Positions 21,165-30,785 of a DNA stretch of 64,000 nucleotides are shown piece after piece. The position numbers and the translations under genes were made by a program. A model generated the notes under the pieces. The model worked only from the letters and a program-made list of their open reading frames with translations, searched no databases and had not been told where the DNA came from. The first letter of the stretch is position 1, and each line of letters opens with the position of its first letter. Source of the stretch: Nonlabens ulvanivorans (GTDB lineage: Bacteria > Bacteroidota > Bacteroidia > Flavobacteriales > Flavobacteriaceae); contig NZ_JPJI01000032.1 of the NCBI RefSeq assembly GCF_000732625.1, positions 1,307,180 to 1,371,179 of the forward strand, in the 5' to 3' direction.

Positions 21165-21656
21165 ATGAAAAAAATATTACTTATCCTTGCTCTTATAGCA
21201 ACCACTGCTGCAACAGCACAAGTTTATACAGGTAAAGGAGATCAAAAATTTCAAGTAGGTGCTGATTTTCAATCTGGATCAACTGGTGTACAAGCGACCT
21301 ATGATTATGGAGTAGGAGAGAACATCTCTTTTGGTCTAACGGCTGCATACGCCTTAGGTATAGATGATGATGTAAGTGTAGATTTTGATGAAAGAGCGAT
21401 GCTACGTTTACGTTTTAATGCAAACATTGGTAACGTGATTAATGTAGATCCTAATTTAGATATCTATCCAGGATTAGGATTTAGTACAAAGAATTTTGGT
21501 GGTCACTTAGGTGCTCGTTATTTCTTTACTGATGGTTTTGGACTATACACAGAAGCTGCAGTGCCATTTGCATCATATAAAACAGAAGACCTAACTCCTG
21601 CAGAGGATTTATACAATCAGTTTACAATTAGTTTCGGAATGTCTTTCAATTTCTAA
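21165..21656 (+). CDS. Small outer-membrane beta-barrel-like protein
   Basis: A 163-residue secreted protein with signal peptide MKKILLILALIATTAATAQ. The remainder alternates short amphipathic strands and Gly-rich turns ending in Phe (MSFNF), the signature of an eight-strand outer-membrane barrel. The opening GKGDQKFQVGADFQ resembles the Flavobacteriia-specific family I remember as DUF6646; no function is known. It has its own promoter. Its last 11 bases overlap the tail of the opposing glycosyltransferase gene. Confidence 0.75.
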   Translation: MKKILLILALIATTAATAQVYTGKGDQKFQVGADFQSGSTGVQATYDYGVGENISFGLTAAYALGIDDDVSVDFDERAMLRLRFNANIGNVINVDPNLDIYPGLGFSTKNFGGHLGARYFFTDGFGLYTEAAVPFASYKTEDLTPAEDLYNQFTISFGMSFNF

Positions 21657-22506
21657 AACCTATTTTAGACTTAATACCGTTCCACCGGTATGACCTTATA
21701 AAACGACCTTGATCTTCTGTCACCAGAGGTTCAAGGTTCTTTTTTTGTGCTAATCTGTAACCTTTTAAATAGTCTAAAACAAGTCTTATTTTCTTTTTAT
21801 TCCAAGCCATTTTTGCAGCTGTAATTAAAGTTAACCACCAGCCATAACGCATTTTATAGAAGGCTTCACCTTGAAAGTATTTTGCTTTAGCATTATATGA
21901 CGCACCAGTAGGCTTAAGATGTTTTACAAGTAAATTAGGAATCGTCACTACTTTCCATCCATAGAATCTAGCTAGCATTTCATCAATGGTATCCCATCCT
22001 ATAGACGATTTGAGTCCACCTATTTGTTGAAAACAGGTGGTGCGATATGCTTTCAATGCACCACGAATATGATCCTTATTCGTTCCTTTTTCAAGTTCCC
22101 ATTCAGCATTGTTTTCTATTGAGCAATGACCTGCAACCATACCATTTGTATCGCTTTCGCGGAAGCGTGACACTAGTAATTCTATATAATTAACAGGAAA
22201 AATAAGATCGGCATCATATTTACAAATGATATCAAAATCTGTTATTTTGATATTTGAAAGGCCTACATTAAAGGCATTAATAACTTTAGATCCAGGAATA
22301 TTTTGATCGCTCGATTGATGAGTAATAACATTGATAGACTCGTGCTGATTTTGATAAGATTGTGCTATTTGCAACGTGCCATCGGTAGAATTATCGTTGA
22401 CAATGAGAATTTTGGAAATTTTGAAAGTTTGGGATAGTAAGCTGTCGAGCGTTTTGGCTATAAAACGTTCTTCATTGTAAGTAGGAATGATGACAGCAAT
22501 TTTCAT
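21646..22506 (-). CDS. Family 2 glycosyltransferase
   Basis: A cytosolic GT-A transferase with the opening VIIPTYNEERFIAKTLDSLL, the nucleotide-binding VNDNSTDGT, and KYDADLIFP with the metal-binding D-x-D equivalent at about residue 100. At 286 residues it has no transmembrane segment of note. The donor and acceptor are unknown. It overlaps the upstream methyltransferase by one base, so the two form a small minus-strand operon and probably act on the same glycan or lipid. A variant palindrome at 22152 encodes RFRES. Confidence 0.88.
   Translation of the reverse strand: MKIAVIIPTYNEERFIAKTLDSLLSQTFKISKILIVNDNSTDGTLQIAQSYQNQHESINVITHQSSDQNIPGSKVINAFNVGLSNIKITDFDIICKYDADLIFPVNYIELLVSRFRESDTNGMVAGHCSIENNAEWELEKGTNKDHIRGALKAYRTTCFQQIGGLKSSIGWDTIDEMLARFYGWKVVTIPNLLVKHLKPTGASYNAKAKYFQGEAFYKMRYGWWLTLITAAKMAWNKKKIRLVLDYLKGYRLAQKKNLEPLVTEDQGRFIRSYRWNGIKSKIGFRN
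22152..22167. repeat. 16-bp interspersed palindrome, copy 6 (one mismatch)
   Basis: CGCTTTCGCGGAAGCG inside the glycosyltransferase gene, read as RFRES on the minus strand. Confidence 0.8.
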
Positions 22507-23039
22507 TATGTCTTTGATGATATTTTTTCACAATAAACGAGATAATAACGATTTGTGAAATATCGCAGTAATGGTCTAATACCTAGTTTCTTTACTGGGT
22601 TAGTAAACTTAATACTATCCATTACTTTCCATCCTGCTTTTTCTAGTACATAGTCCAGTTGCCATGGTTCAAACTCGTGATAATGTTGATCTCTAATATC
22701 ATTTTTATTACGATAAGCACTGGTGAACCATAGTTTTAATGGAACGCTTATTACGACTTTATTACCTGAAATGGCTTTTAATGAGGTGTAAGGACTTACT
22801 AGATGTTCAAATATTTCAAAAGCTGTAACGACATTACCATTAAAATTCTCTATTTCACTAACATCATCATCTAGGTCAGTACCACTGGTATTCTGTACAT
22901 CATAACCAGCGTCTTTCATTATCTTAGAAAACGGATTTTCAACTCCTAAATCTAAAATAGATTGGTCTTTTGAAATATGCTTTTCTATAAATCCTAACGT
23001 GATATTAAATCGTTTATGAGGGAAATTATGTTCGTACAA
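22506..23039 (-). CDS. SAM-dependent methyltransferase-like protein
   Basis: A 177-residue class I methyltransferase fold. ILDLGVENPF is motif I-like, VTAFEIFEHLVSPY is the usual motif after the SAM site, and the protein ends with a strand typical of the family. The substrate is unknown and pairing with the adjacent glycosyltransferase suggests a glycan or lipid. It must start at the TTG at 23039, since an in-frame stop lies a few codons upstream and no ATG intervenes. A minus-strand TACTTTTG box lies 28 bases upstream. Confidence 0.75.
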   Translation of the reverse strand: MYEHNFPHKRFNITLGFIEKHISKDQSILDLGVENPFSKIMKDAGYDVQNTSGTDLDDDVSEIENFNGNVVTAFEIFEHLVSPYTSLKAISGNKVVISVPLKLWFTSAYRNKNDIRDQHYHEFEPWQLDYVLEKAGWKVMDSIKFTNPVKKLGIRPLLRYFTNRYYLVYCEKISSKT

Positions 23040-23067
23040 TTTTTTTGATTTTGTAAACTTTCAATGT

Positions 23068-23075
23068 CAAAAGTA
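23068..23075 (-). promoter_or_regulatory. -7 promoter box for the methyltransferase-glycosyltransferase pair
   Basis: The minus strand reads TACTTTTG, placing transcription start about 25 bases before the TTG start codon. Confidence 0.5.
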
Positions 23076-23122
23076 ATCTATCATTATATTTCTAAAACTA
23101 TTGTCGAGTGGTAAAAGAATAT

Positions 23123-23719
23123 TTATCCTCTACGTCGTTCTAACAAAATCATCATCATAAGGCCTAACATCACTCTTTCTTTGTCATCTTCATCTATATC
23201 TGTATGCTTAGTAAGTTCAAATTCCTTACCTAAAAACGAAGGCATTTTTTTAAGCTTTACTACAACTTCACCATTGCTATTAGTCACGTTATAGGTCGGA
23301 TTAAAAAGGTATCCAGTAAAAAAACCTAGAATAGGAATCTCACCTAATAAATTATCTAGAAAACGAGTAAAAGCACTTTGTTCCTTAACGTTATACTGTG
23401 GTTGCTGATTTTGATCGATGATATTATATTCAGCTTTCCACATGCTACGCCATCCTTTGCGTGCGATTTTACCTATCTCCTTATTGTTTGCATCCATCAT
23501 GCTGTAAGCGGCACTCCAATCCAACCATTTATTTGCAGCGATAGTAAATAAAACTCTTGTTTTACTCTCATCACTATAAACGTTTACAGCTTCTTTTAGT
23601 TTGAACATTTTTTGCTTTACATAGGCTATGGTTTGTCCTTGGGCATTGCGCGCTGTAAAATCATTTGAAAGCGTGGTTACCTTGAAGCTAAATTTGATAG
23701 GGTAGTCTAGGTTATTCAT
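23123..23719 (-). CDS. LURP-one/tubby-like domain protein
   Basis: The 198-residue cytosolic protein resembles the LURP-one-related (tubby C-terminal-like) fold. It has repeated strand patterns such as FSFKVTTLSNDFTARNAQGQ and KIARKGWRSMWKAEYNI, ending with a hydrophobic C-terminal helix (MLGLMMMILLERRRG). In other members this fold may bind lipids or act as a scramblase-like protein, but no bacterial role is established and the assignment is by pattern only. It stands alone between the methyltransferase and uvrD. Confidence 0.6.
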   Translation of the reverse strand: MNNLDYPIKFSFKVTTLSNDFTARNAQGQTIAYVKQKMFKLKEAVNVYSDESKTRVLFTIAANKWLDWSAAYSMMDANNKEIGKIARKGWRSMWKAEYNIIDQNQQPQYNVKEQSAFTRFLDNLLGEIPILGFFTGYLFNPTYNVTNSNGEVVVKLKKMPSFLGKEFELTKHTDIDEDDKERVMLGLMMMILLERRRG

Positions 23720-23800
23720 TATGGGTTGGTTTAATTGGTCGTTTAGTTAAATATTAAGCGCTAATTTAAACACCTAATCGTGTTGATGCTTGTAGATTGT

Positions 23801-26128
23801 TTATTCGTCAATAACCTCCAATTTTGCAAATCGTAATAATAGTTTTTTAATTCCACCGACTTGAAAGTTAATTTCTGCTTTTTTCTCACCACCAGCACCT
23901 TCTATATTTACAACGGTTCCTCGGCCGAAGCGTCCATGTGAGACGATCATTCCTGGCTCTAAGCTTCCTTCAAAACCTGATGGAGCACTATTATTACTAG
24001 ATGAACTAGGTCGTATCTTGCGCAGTTTTCTAATCTGATCTTCACTAGGTCTACTAACACTAGGTGGCTTACCAGATACTGGTTTACGCTGTCTTAATTT
24101 AGATTTGTCTGGTTCATCCCATAGATGATCGGTTAAGGCGCTTTTGTACCTATAATCATCCATAGGAGTTGTGTACTCTAGATACTGGTCATCTATCTCA
24201 GTAATAAAACGGCTAGGTTCTGCATCGACTAGTTTTCCCCATCGATATCTACTTAAGGTATAAGTAAGATATGCTTGATGCTCTGCTCTAGTAAGTGCTA
24301 CATAAAATAGGCGTCGTTCCTCTTCTAATTCCTCGCGAGTATTCATACTCATTCCACTAGGGAAAAGATCTTCTTCCATTCCTACGATATATACGTATGG
24401 AAACTCTAATCCTTTGGCAAGGTGAATAGTCATTAAAGAAACGCGATCATCGGTGTCTTTTTCATTATCTAAATCAGTTGCTAGAGCGACATCTTCTAGA
24501 AACTCTGCAAGAGAACCTCTAGCTTCATCAACTTCTTTCTGACCTTCAACAAAGTCTCGCATTCCATTTAGTAGCTCTTCAATATTCTCAACTTTAGAGA
24601 TACCTTCCTGACTACCATCTTTTTTAAGCTCATTAATTAATGCACTTTTCTTTATCACATATTCTGTAAGTTCAAAAACAGATTGTGTTTCTTCAAGAGC
24701 CTGAAAGCTCTTAATCATCATGACAAAGTTTTTAAGCTTTGTTTTTGTACTGCTAGCAATACCTATGTCAATGCGATCGATATGTTCTATAACTTCAAAA
24801 ATACTGCGGTCATAGTGCTTTGCTGCAACAATCAATTTATCCATAGTAGTCGCACCTATACCACGCGCTGGATAATTAATAATACGTTTTAAAGATTCTT
24901 CATCTTTAGGATTAACAATAACTCTTAAGTAGGCTAGTACATCTTTAACCTCTTTACGTTGGTAAAAACTCAATCCTCCATAAATTCTATAAGGGATATC
25001 TCTTTTACGCAAGGCATCTTCCATCGCTCTGGATTGCGCATTAGTCCTGTAAAGAATAGCAAACTGATCATTACCCAGTTGCTTTTGCATCTTATTTTCA
25101 AAAATTGAACCAGCGACATATCGTCCTTCTTCGGCATCACTCATTAAACGATGTACGATGATTTTGGGCCCATCATTATTTGCTGTCCATACAACTTTGT
25201 CTAACTTCGTTTTATTTTTATCAATGATAGAGTTTGCTGCCTCTACAATATTTTTTGTAGATCGATAATTCTGTTCTAGTCGATAGGCCTTTACACCTTC
25301 ATAATCGCGCTGAAAATTCAGAATGTTATTAATGTTTGCACCACGGAATGCATAAATAGATTGCGCATCATCACCTACCACGCATATATTTTGAAATTTA
25401 TCAGAGAGTGCTTTTACGATGAGGTATTGTGAATGGTTAGTATCTTGATACTCATCAACGAGAATGTATTGAAAACGATTTTGATATTTTGCCAGTACTT
25501 CTGGAAAGCGATTCAATAGTTCATTTGTTTTTAACAATAAATCGTCAAAGTCCATTGCGCCTGCTTTGAAACAACGCTCCACATATTCTTTATAGATATC
25601 TCCAAAACGTGGTCTGCGCGCCATCGCATCTGCCTCTTGCAAGTCAGCATCATTAAAATAAGCTCTCACAGTAATAAGGCTATTCTTCATGGAAGAGATG
25701 CGAGAAGCAATTTGTTTGTATTTGTAAACATCTTTATCCAGTCCCATTTCTTTTATGATTGCGCTCACTAATCTTTGCGAGTCTTGTGAATCATAAATAG
25801 TGAAATTTGATGGATAGCCTAATTTATCTGCTTCCATACGCAATAGTCTTGCAAAAACAGAGTGGAAGGTACCCATCCATAAATTCTTTGCTTCACTTTG
25901 ACCAACAATGTCTGCGATACGCTTTTTCATTTCGCGAGCAGCTTTGTTAGTAAACGTAAGTGATAGAATATTAAAAGCATCTACACCTTGTTGCATTAAA
26001 TATGCAATACGCAAAGTTAGTACTCGAGTCTTACCAGATCCAGCACCTGCTATAACGATCATGGCACCATCTTTTTGCAACACTGGTTCACGTTGCGCGT
26101 CATTTAATTGAGATATATAATCTTGCAC
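23801..26128 (-). CDS. uvrD: ATP-dependent DNA helicase UvrD/PcrA
   Basis: Superfamily 1A 3'-5' helicase for DNA repair and replication restart. The 775 residues show the Q motif LNDAQREPV, Walker A AGAGSGKT at 27-34, LVDEYQDTN (Walker B), GDDAQSIYAFRGA, and the C-terminal LMTIHLAKGLEFPYV and VALTRAEH motifs. The last 60 residues form the tudor-like clamp, GMIVSHGRFGRGTV, that binds RNA polymerase in PcrA. It must start at the GTG at 26128, because a stop codon lies five codons upstream. The 192 bases before it contain a palindrome copy. Confidence 0.96.
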   Translation of the reverse strand: MQDYISQLNDAQREPVLQKDGAMIVIAGAGSGKTRVLTLRIAYLMQQGVDAFNILSLTFTNKAAREMKKRIADIVGQSEAKNLWMGTFHSVFARLLRMEADKLGYPSNFTIYDSQDSQRLVSAIIKEMGLDKDVYKYKQIASRISSMKNSLITVRAYFNDADLQEADAMARRPRFGDIYKEYVERCFKAGAMDFDDLLLKTNELLNRFPEVLAKYQNRFQYILVDEYQDTNHSQYLIVKALSDKFQNICVVGDDAQSIYAFRGANINNILNFQRDYEGVKAYRLEQNYRSTKNIVEAANSIIDKNKTKLDKVVWTANNDGPKIIVHRLMSDAEEGRYVAGSIFENKMQKQLGNDQFAILYRTNAQSRAMEDALRKRDIPYRIYGGLSFYQRKEVKDVLAYLRVIVNPKDEESLKRIINYPARGIGATTMDKLIVAAKHYDRSIFEVIEHIDRIDIGIASSTKTKLKNFVMMIKSFQALEETQSVFELTEYVIKKSALINELKKDGSQEGISKVENIEELLNGMRDFVEGQKEVDEARGSLAEFLEDVALATDLDNEKDTDDRVSLMTIHLAKGLEFPYVYIVGMEEDLFPSGMSMNTREELEEERRLFYVALTRAEHQAYLTYTLSRYRWGKLVDAEPSRFITEIDDQYLEYTTPMDDYRYKSALTDHLWDEPDKSKLRQRKPVSGKPPSVSRPSEDQIRKLRKIRPSSSSNNSAPSGFEGSLEPGMIVSHGRFGRGTVVNIEGAGGEKKAEINFQVGGIKKLLLRFAKLEVIDE

Positions 26129-26257
26129 TTTTTTCTTTTTCTAGGGAAGACAAGATACGAGTTGAAGGGCGTTTTTTTATCCAATATTCATATTTTTTAT
26201 AAACGATTTTTTGCAACTTCAAGAGCTCTGATTTTATCAATTATAATCTTGTTATTT

Positions 26258-26273
26258 CGCTTTCGCGAAAGCG
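26258..26273. repeat. 16-bp interspersed palindrome, copy 7
   Basis: Exact copy in the divergent gap between uvrD and the 26321 gene. Confidence 0.9.
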
Positions 26274-26320
26274 TAATTCTTAATCTCATTTATGTATTTT
26301 TACGATTCAAATTTTTTTAG

Positions 26321-27862
26321 ATGATTGATTTTATTCTGGACCTGGCGTGGTATTGGTGGTTAGTAATAGTTGTTGTTGTAGTAGCATTATATGATATATT
26401 TAATAAGAAGCATATCATTCTTAGAAATTTTCCTGTAGTAGGGCACTTCCGTTACTGGTTGGAAAGTGTAGGTCCAGAACTACGACAATATATTGTTGCA
26501 AATAATCGTGAAGAGCTACCCTTTAATAGAATTGAGCGTGGTTGGATTTATGCCAGTGCAAAAAATGAGAATAATTACGAAGGATTTGGTACAGATAGAG
26601 ATATTTATGCTCATCAATATATTTTCATCAATAATGCAATGATGCCTTACAAGGTAGAAAAAAATCATATTTCACATCAAGAACCTACTTTTTTACCTTG
26701 TGCTAAAGTTATAGGTGCTGCAAAGGGTAGAAAAAGACCTTTCCGTCCAGCTAGTGTAATTAATATTAGCGCGATGAGTTATGGTAGTCTATCGGCAAAA
26801 GCTGTTGATGCTATGAATAATGGAGCAAAACAAGTCCATGCCTATCATAATACTGGTGAAGGTGGATTGTCTCCATATCACAAACGTGGTGCAGACGTCG
26901 TTTTTCATATTGGAACAGGCTACTTTGGCGTGAGAGATAAAGATGGAAACTTCTCTATGGACATGTTAAAGCAACTTGTTAAAGATCATCCTCAAGTGAG
27001 AGCAATTGAATTGAAGTTATCTCAAGGTGCAAAACCTGGAAAAGGTGGTGTGTTACCAGGTTCTAAAATCACTAAAGAAATTAGTGAGATACGTAATGTT
27101 CCTATGGGTGAAGATGTACTATCGCCACCTACACATAGTGCTTTTGAAGGAATAGAAGGTCTAGTTGACTTTGTGGAGCAAATTGCGCAAGAGACCGGAT
27201 TACCTACTGGTATTAAAGCGGCTATAGGTAAGTTAGAACAATGGGAAGAACTGGCAGACATTATGAAAGCAACCGGTAAAGGACCAGATTTTATCACTGT
27301 TGATGGTGGTGAAGGTGGTACTGGTGCTGCGCCGCCTAGTTTTGCAGATCATGTTTCTCTGCCATGGGTTTATGGATTTAAGGATTTATATCAGGTTTTT
27401 CAAAAACGCCATATGACTGAAGATCTAGTCTTTATAGCTTCTGGTAAATTAGGTTTTCCTGCAAAAGCTGCTATGGCTTTTTCTATGGGTGCAGATGTTG
27501 TTAATGTTGCTAGAGAAGCGATGATTTCTATAGGATGTATACAAGCGCAAGCTTGCCACAATAATACCTGTCCGACGGGTATTGCAACGCAAAATAAATG
27601 GTTGCAACGTGGTATTGTAGTTCCTGAAAAAGCGGGAAGACTAGCGAGCTATTTTAAAAAGTTTAATAAAGAATTACTTGAGATAACACATGCTGCTGGA
27701 TATGAACATCCATGTCAGTTTGATATGCGCGACGTTGATGTAAGTATAGGAGATAGCAATATGACCCAAACTTTAGAGTATACTTATAAATATCAAAAAA
27801 CACCGGTACCATTTGAAAGTATGCAAGACTTAAAAGATTGTCCACATTTAGGTGGTAAGTAG
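26321..27862 (+). CDS. FMN-binding glutamate synthase family protein
   Basis: The 513-residue protein contains the synthase (FMN and Fe-S) domain of glutamate synthase without its amidotransferase part. It begins with one transmembrane helix (about 5-22), then the core. ISAMSYGSLSAKAVDAM, then GEGGLSPYH, TVDGGEGGTGAAPPSF and CHNNTCPTGIATQN are the FMN and cluster segments; the last contains the cysteines for a 3Fe-4S-type cluster. Members of this membrane-anchored subgroup are common in Bacteroidota and Proteobacteria but their substrate is not settled, so the name glutamate synthase should not be taken literally. Confidence 0.88.
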   Translation: MIDFILDLAWYWWLVIVVVVVALYDIFNKKHIILRNFPVVGHFRYWLESVGPELRQYIVANNREELPFNRIERGWIYASAKNENNYEGFGTDRDIYAHQYIFINNAMMPYKVEKNHISHQEPTFLPCAKVIGAAKGRKRPFRPASVINISAMSYGSLSAKAVDAMNNGAKQVHAYHNTGEGGLSPYHKRGADVVFHIGTGYFGVRDKDGNFSMDMLKQLVKDHPQVRAIELKLSQGAKPGKGGVLPGSKITKEISEIRNVPMGEDVLSPPTHSAFEGIEGLVDFVEQIAQETGLPTGIKAAIGKLEQWEELADIMKATGKGPDFITVDGGEGGTGAAPPSFADHVSLPWVYGFKDLYQVFQKRHMTEDLVFIASGKLGFPAKAAMAFSMGADVVNVAREAMISIGCIQAQACHNNTCPTGIATQNKWLQRGIVVPEKAGRLASYFKKFNKELLEITHAAGYEHPCQFDMRDVDVSIGDSNMTQTLEYTYKYQKTPVPFESMQDLKDCPHLGGK

Positions 27863-27975
27863 TATAGATTATTGTTTTTAATGAACCATTAATGTTGTAA
27901 AAAGTAGGCGAGATAACTAGCAATGAGTAATACTAACAATTCATTAAATCACGAGTTTATTTTAATCTGATACAT

Positions 27976-27983
27976 TACTTTTG
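27976..27983 (+). promoter_or_regulatory. -7 promoter box for the 28010 gene
   Basis: TACTTTTG, 26 bases before the ATG. Confidence 0.5.
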
Positions 27984-28009
27984 ATTTACTAACGTTATAA
28001 GAAAAACAC

Positions 28010-28534
28010 ATGACTATGGATGATAAAATTCTTTTAGGTTTTATAGCTGTTTTACCTGCACTAGTGGTGGGTTTTGTAGCTTTTTATTTTTTAACATCGT
28101 TTATGAAAAACGAGGAACGTAGACGTCGTTTCCTTACCGTTAGAGAATCACAAGGTAAAACCTTACCTACTAGAATGGCTTCTTATGAGCGTATGACATT
28201 ATTTCTAGAACGTATTAAACCTAATAATTTAGTCGTTAGAACACTAGCTGGTTCTATGACTAAGTTGCAATATGAGCAAACTTTAATTTCTGCTATTGAT
28301 CAAGAATTTGAACACAATATTGCACAACAGATATATGTGAGTGAAGAATGTTGGAATATCATACGAGCGGCAAAGAATACGACCATTCAACAAATACGAC
28401 AGGTCGCTATGAGTAGCAAAATCAACTCGGGCGAAGATCTAAGACAAGCTATCGTTAATGAATTAATGGACAAGCGTGCACCTAGTGCTGCTGCCTTAAG
28501 CTATTTAAGATCTGAGGTAAAGGACCTTTTCTAG
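28010..28534 (+). CDS. Conserved membrane-anchored protein of unknown function
   Basis: The 174-residue protein has a single transmembrane helix at about residues 9-30, then a cytosolic helical domain rich in Arg (NEERRRRFLTVRE) and a Leu-rich ending. This looks like the widespread Bacteroidota protein that I remember only as a DUF (possibly DUF7935); no function is claimed. It has its own promoter box. Its stop is shared with the converging M1 peptidase through the palindrome CTAG at 28531-28534, where TAG is read on each strand. Confidence 0.7.
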   Translation: MTMDDKILLGFIAVLPALVVGFVAFYFLTSFMKNEERRRRFLTVRESQGKTLPTRMASYERMTLFLERIKPNNLVVRTLAGSMTKLQYEQTLISAIDQEFEHNIAQQIYVSEECWNIIRAAKNTTIQQIRQVAMSSKINSGEDLRQAIVNELMDKRAPSAAALSYLRSEVKDLF

Positions 28535-30636
28535 ACCTTAAATAAATCCCTTATTCTTTTCTGTTCATCATCAGGCATTGTAGACAGTATCCTGTCTATC
28601 AAAACCCTAGATTCATCTTTTTTATAAAGTGCTTCAAAAATATCACGACTATTTTTGTAGAATCTCCAGCTGTGATGAAAACAAGCATCTATTAAGTCGC
28701 GATAGTTTTGCGTTCCCATAGCGTCTAGATTGATGAGGTAGTCAAATGCCGCTGTACGTGTCTGTGGACTATATTCTGGACTAGTAAATTTAGAAATACC
28801 TTGTAGAAAATCATACTTCTCGTTGTTCTTAAAATCACTAGAATTGAGTGCAAGAGCATTCCATGCCATTTCTAGAGAAGGGCTCATACTATTCCAACTT
28901 TCTTTAGCATTTCTTAAAATATTAGGTCGGTCCATAGGGTTACCTTGCCATAATAAAAATAGAGCACTTTCTCTAGTTAAATAAGACTGATCATTTAGCA
29001 TAGTTCTCAGTAATTTATCTAGTGCAGGATCATAATTTTGTAAACTTAAAGCTATGGCTTGTCTAACCTTAACATTTCCGGTTGCAGCGGCTTCTTTATA
29101 AAGTTCAATGATTCGATCGTTTTTTTTGTGTAGTATTAATTGACTTATCATTTCTTCAACCAGTAATTCATTAACGGGCGACCTCAAGGTTTCTTTATAA
29201 GAATTAAAAGATTCATCAAAACTAGAAATACTGCGTGCGGCAAGTTGAAAGTACTGCTCCATAAAATTACTCTTACGTAATAGCTGTAAAGCTTCAGCGC
29301 TAGGGAATTGAGTGTTAGTAAGCCATCTGTTTTTAAATTCACTCATGTCCTTACCACTCGTATTACTTACGATTTTTAAAAAATCATCAGTCGTTACATT
29401 TCTGCCAGCATATTGCTTTAAATACGTGCGCACACTTAATTTAAAATCTACATCACCTATTTCATCTCTTAGTACATGTAATGCCCATGCACCATGTTGA
29501 TAAAAGGTCAGACTACTCGCTTTAGGGTCTAGTAAAGCGGTTCCTCTTCCAGCTTTAGTTTGAGCAATTAACGACTCTGCATTTTCAAATAAAGTCATGT
29601 AATAATGATCTTCTCCATAAATCTCTTGTTCTGCGAGCATAGAGTAGTAGGTAGCAAATCCTTCTTGAAGCCAGTGATGCTTTCCGCTGGTTTCAGTAAC
29701 TAAATTACCAAACCATTGATGTGCCATTTCATGAGCGTTTACAGTAACATAATTCCCATCATTAAATGCGATATCATCTACGACAAATTGATCGCTATAA
29801 ATGGTTGCCGTGGTATTTTCCATACCAGAGTAAAGAAAATCTTTGACTGGTATTTGTTTATATACTTTCCACGGATATTCAATTCCTATTTCTTGTTCTA
29901 GAAAGTCAAACATTTTAATAGTATGTCTATAAGTAGGTTCTGCTTTTTGTAAATCTTCTGGATAATAGTATAATTCCATTTGCTTTTGTGAAGCACTCAT
30001 TTTTTTCTCCACCTCATAGTTACCTACTACCATAGCTACCAGGTAACTACTCATAGGTATATCCATGTTAAATTGCCATTTTCTATTCTTATCAACCTCA
30101 GTAGTTTCTAGAAGCACACCATTAGATATAGCTTGATATTGAGATGGCGCAGTGATACTGATATCCCAGACTATTTTATCATTCATGTCATCTATACTAG
30201 GCAACCAGTTACTCGTATATTTCCCTTGACCTTGTGTCCATATTTGATCCCATTTTCCGTCATTATCCTTATCGATATGGTATAGTGCTGTATTAGGTTG
30301 CGTTGAAAATTCTATAGAGATGTCGTGTGTTGCGCTTTCGCGAAAGCGTGATTCTACGACTATTTGCTTCTCATTATAATCTGCCTTTACAGGCTTACCA
30401 TCTACTTTAACATCGTAGCGTGTGATGTTTTTTGCATCTATAAACAGAGATGGAGTGTCTTTAAGTATTGAAATGTTATAACTTACGGTACCCGATATAA
30501 TCTCGGAATTTTCATTAACATAAATATCTACTGCGGCAGTTTTAAAATCAACAATATCTATCTGTGATGGACTGTCTTGAGCAATAGAAAATATAGAATA
30601 TAGGCTGGCAATGGACCAGATAAAAAATGTCTTCAT
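28531..30636 (-). CDS. M1 family aminopeptidase, exported
   Basis: Zinc aminopeptidase of the M1 (gluzincin) family, 701 residues, with signal peptide MKTFFIWSIASLYSIFSIAQ. The metal motif HEMAH is at 302-306 with the downstream glutamate in WLQEGFATYY at about 325, and GMENTTATIY is the exopeptidase GxMEN-like loop. The C-terminal half (about 430-700) is helical, HEAT-like, typical of the family. The frame extends to a TTG at 30654, but the ATG at 30636 gives a proper signal peptide. A palindrome copy encodes RFRES in the N-terminal beta domain. Confidence 0.93.
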   Translation of the reverse strand: MKTFFIWSIASLYSIFSIAQDSPSQIDIVDFKTAAVDIYVNENSEIISGTVSYNISILKDTPSLFIDAKNITRYDVKVDGKPVKADYNEKQIVVESRFRESATHDISIEFSTQPNTALYHIDKDNDGKWDQIWTQGQGKYTSNWLPSIDDMNDKIVWDISITAPSQYQAISNGVLLETTEVDKNRKWQFNMDIPMSSYLVAMVVGNYEVEKKMSASQKQMELYYYPEDLQKAEPTYRHTIKMFDFLEQEIGIEYPWKVYKQIPVKDFLYSGMENTTATIYSDQFVVDDIAFNDGNYVTVNAHEMAHQWFGNLVTETSGKHHWLQEGFATYYSMLAEQEIYGEDHYYMTLFENAESLIAQTKAGRGTALLDPKASSLTFYQHGAWALHVLRDEIGDVDFKLSVRTYLKQYAGRNVTTDDFLKIVSNTSGKDMSEFKNRWLTNTQFPSAEALQLLRKSNFMEQYFQLAARSISSFDESFNSYKETLRSPVNELLVEEMISQLILHKKNDRIIELYKEAAATGNVKVRQAIALSLQNYDPALDKLLRTMLNDQSYLTRESALFLLWQGNPMDRPNILRNAKESWNSMSPSLEMAWNALALNSSDFKNNEKYDFLQGISKFTSPEYSPQTRTAAFDYLINLDAMGTQNYRDLIDACFHHSWRFYKNSRDIFEALYKKDESRVLIDRILSTMPDDEQKRIRDLFKV
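30333..30348. repeat. 16-bp interspersed palindrome, copy 8
   Basis: Exact copy within the M1 peptidase gene, read as RFRES. Confidence 0.9.
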
Positions 30637-30760
30637 AGGGTAAGCAAAATACAAAAGTCACGCCAAGCTGAAAGACGCAAATTGATAAATTCTAGTTAAG
30701 AACGTGAGTTCGTATTGCTTATTGAATGGGAAAAGGTTTTTAGCATTACTTTAGGAAGGT

Positions 30761-30768
30761 TACTTTTG
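30761..30768 (+). promoter_or_regulatory. recG -7 promoter box
   Basis: TACTTTTG ends 17 bases before the recG TTG start. Confidence 0.5.
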
Positions 30769-30785
30769 TATAAAACCGCTAAAGA

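Noticed and set aside
26108-26320. A 70-codon plus-strand frame between uvrD and the glutamate-synthase-like gene
   Set aside because: It overlaps the uvrD start, contains a palindrome copy, has an unusual composition and matches no family. A divergent promoter region is the simpler reading.
28531-28534. Shared CTAG stop between converging genes
   Set aside because: It is a tidy packing effect; CTAG gives TAG on both strands by chance often enough that I do not rate it as functional.
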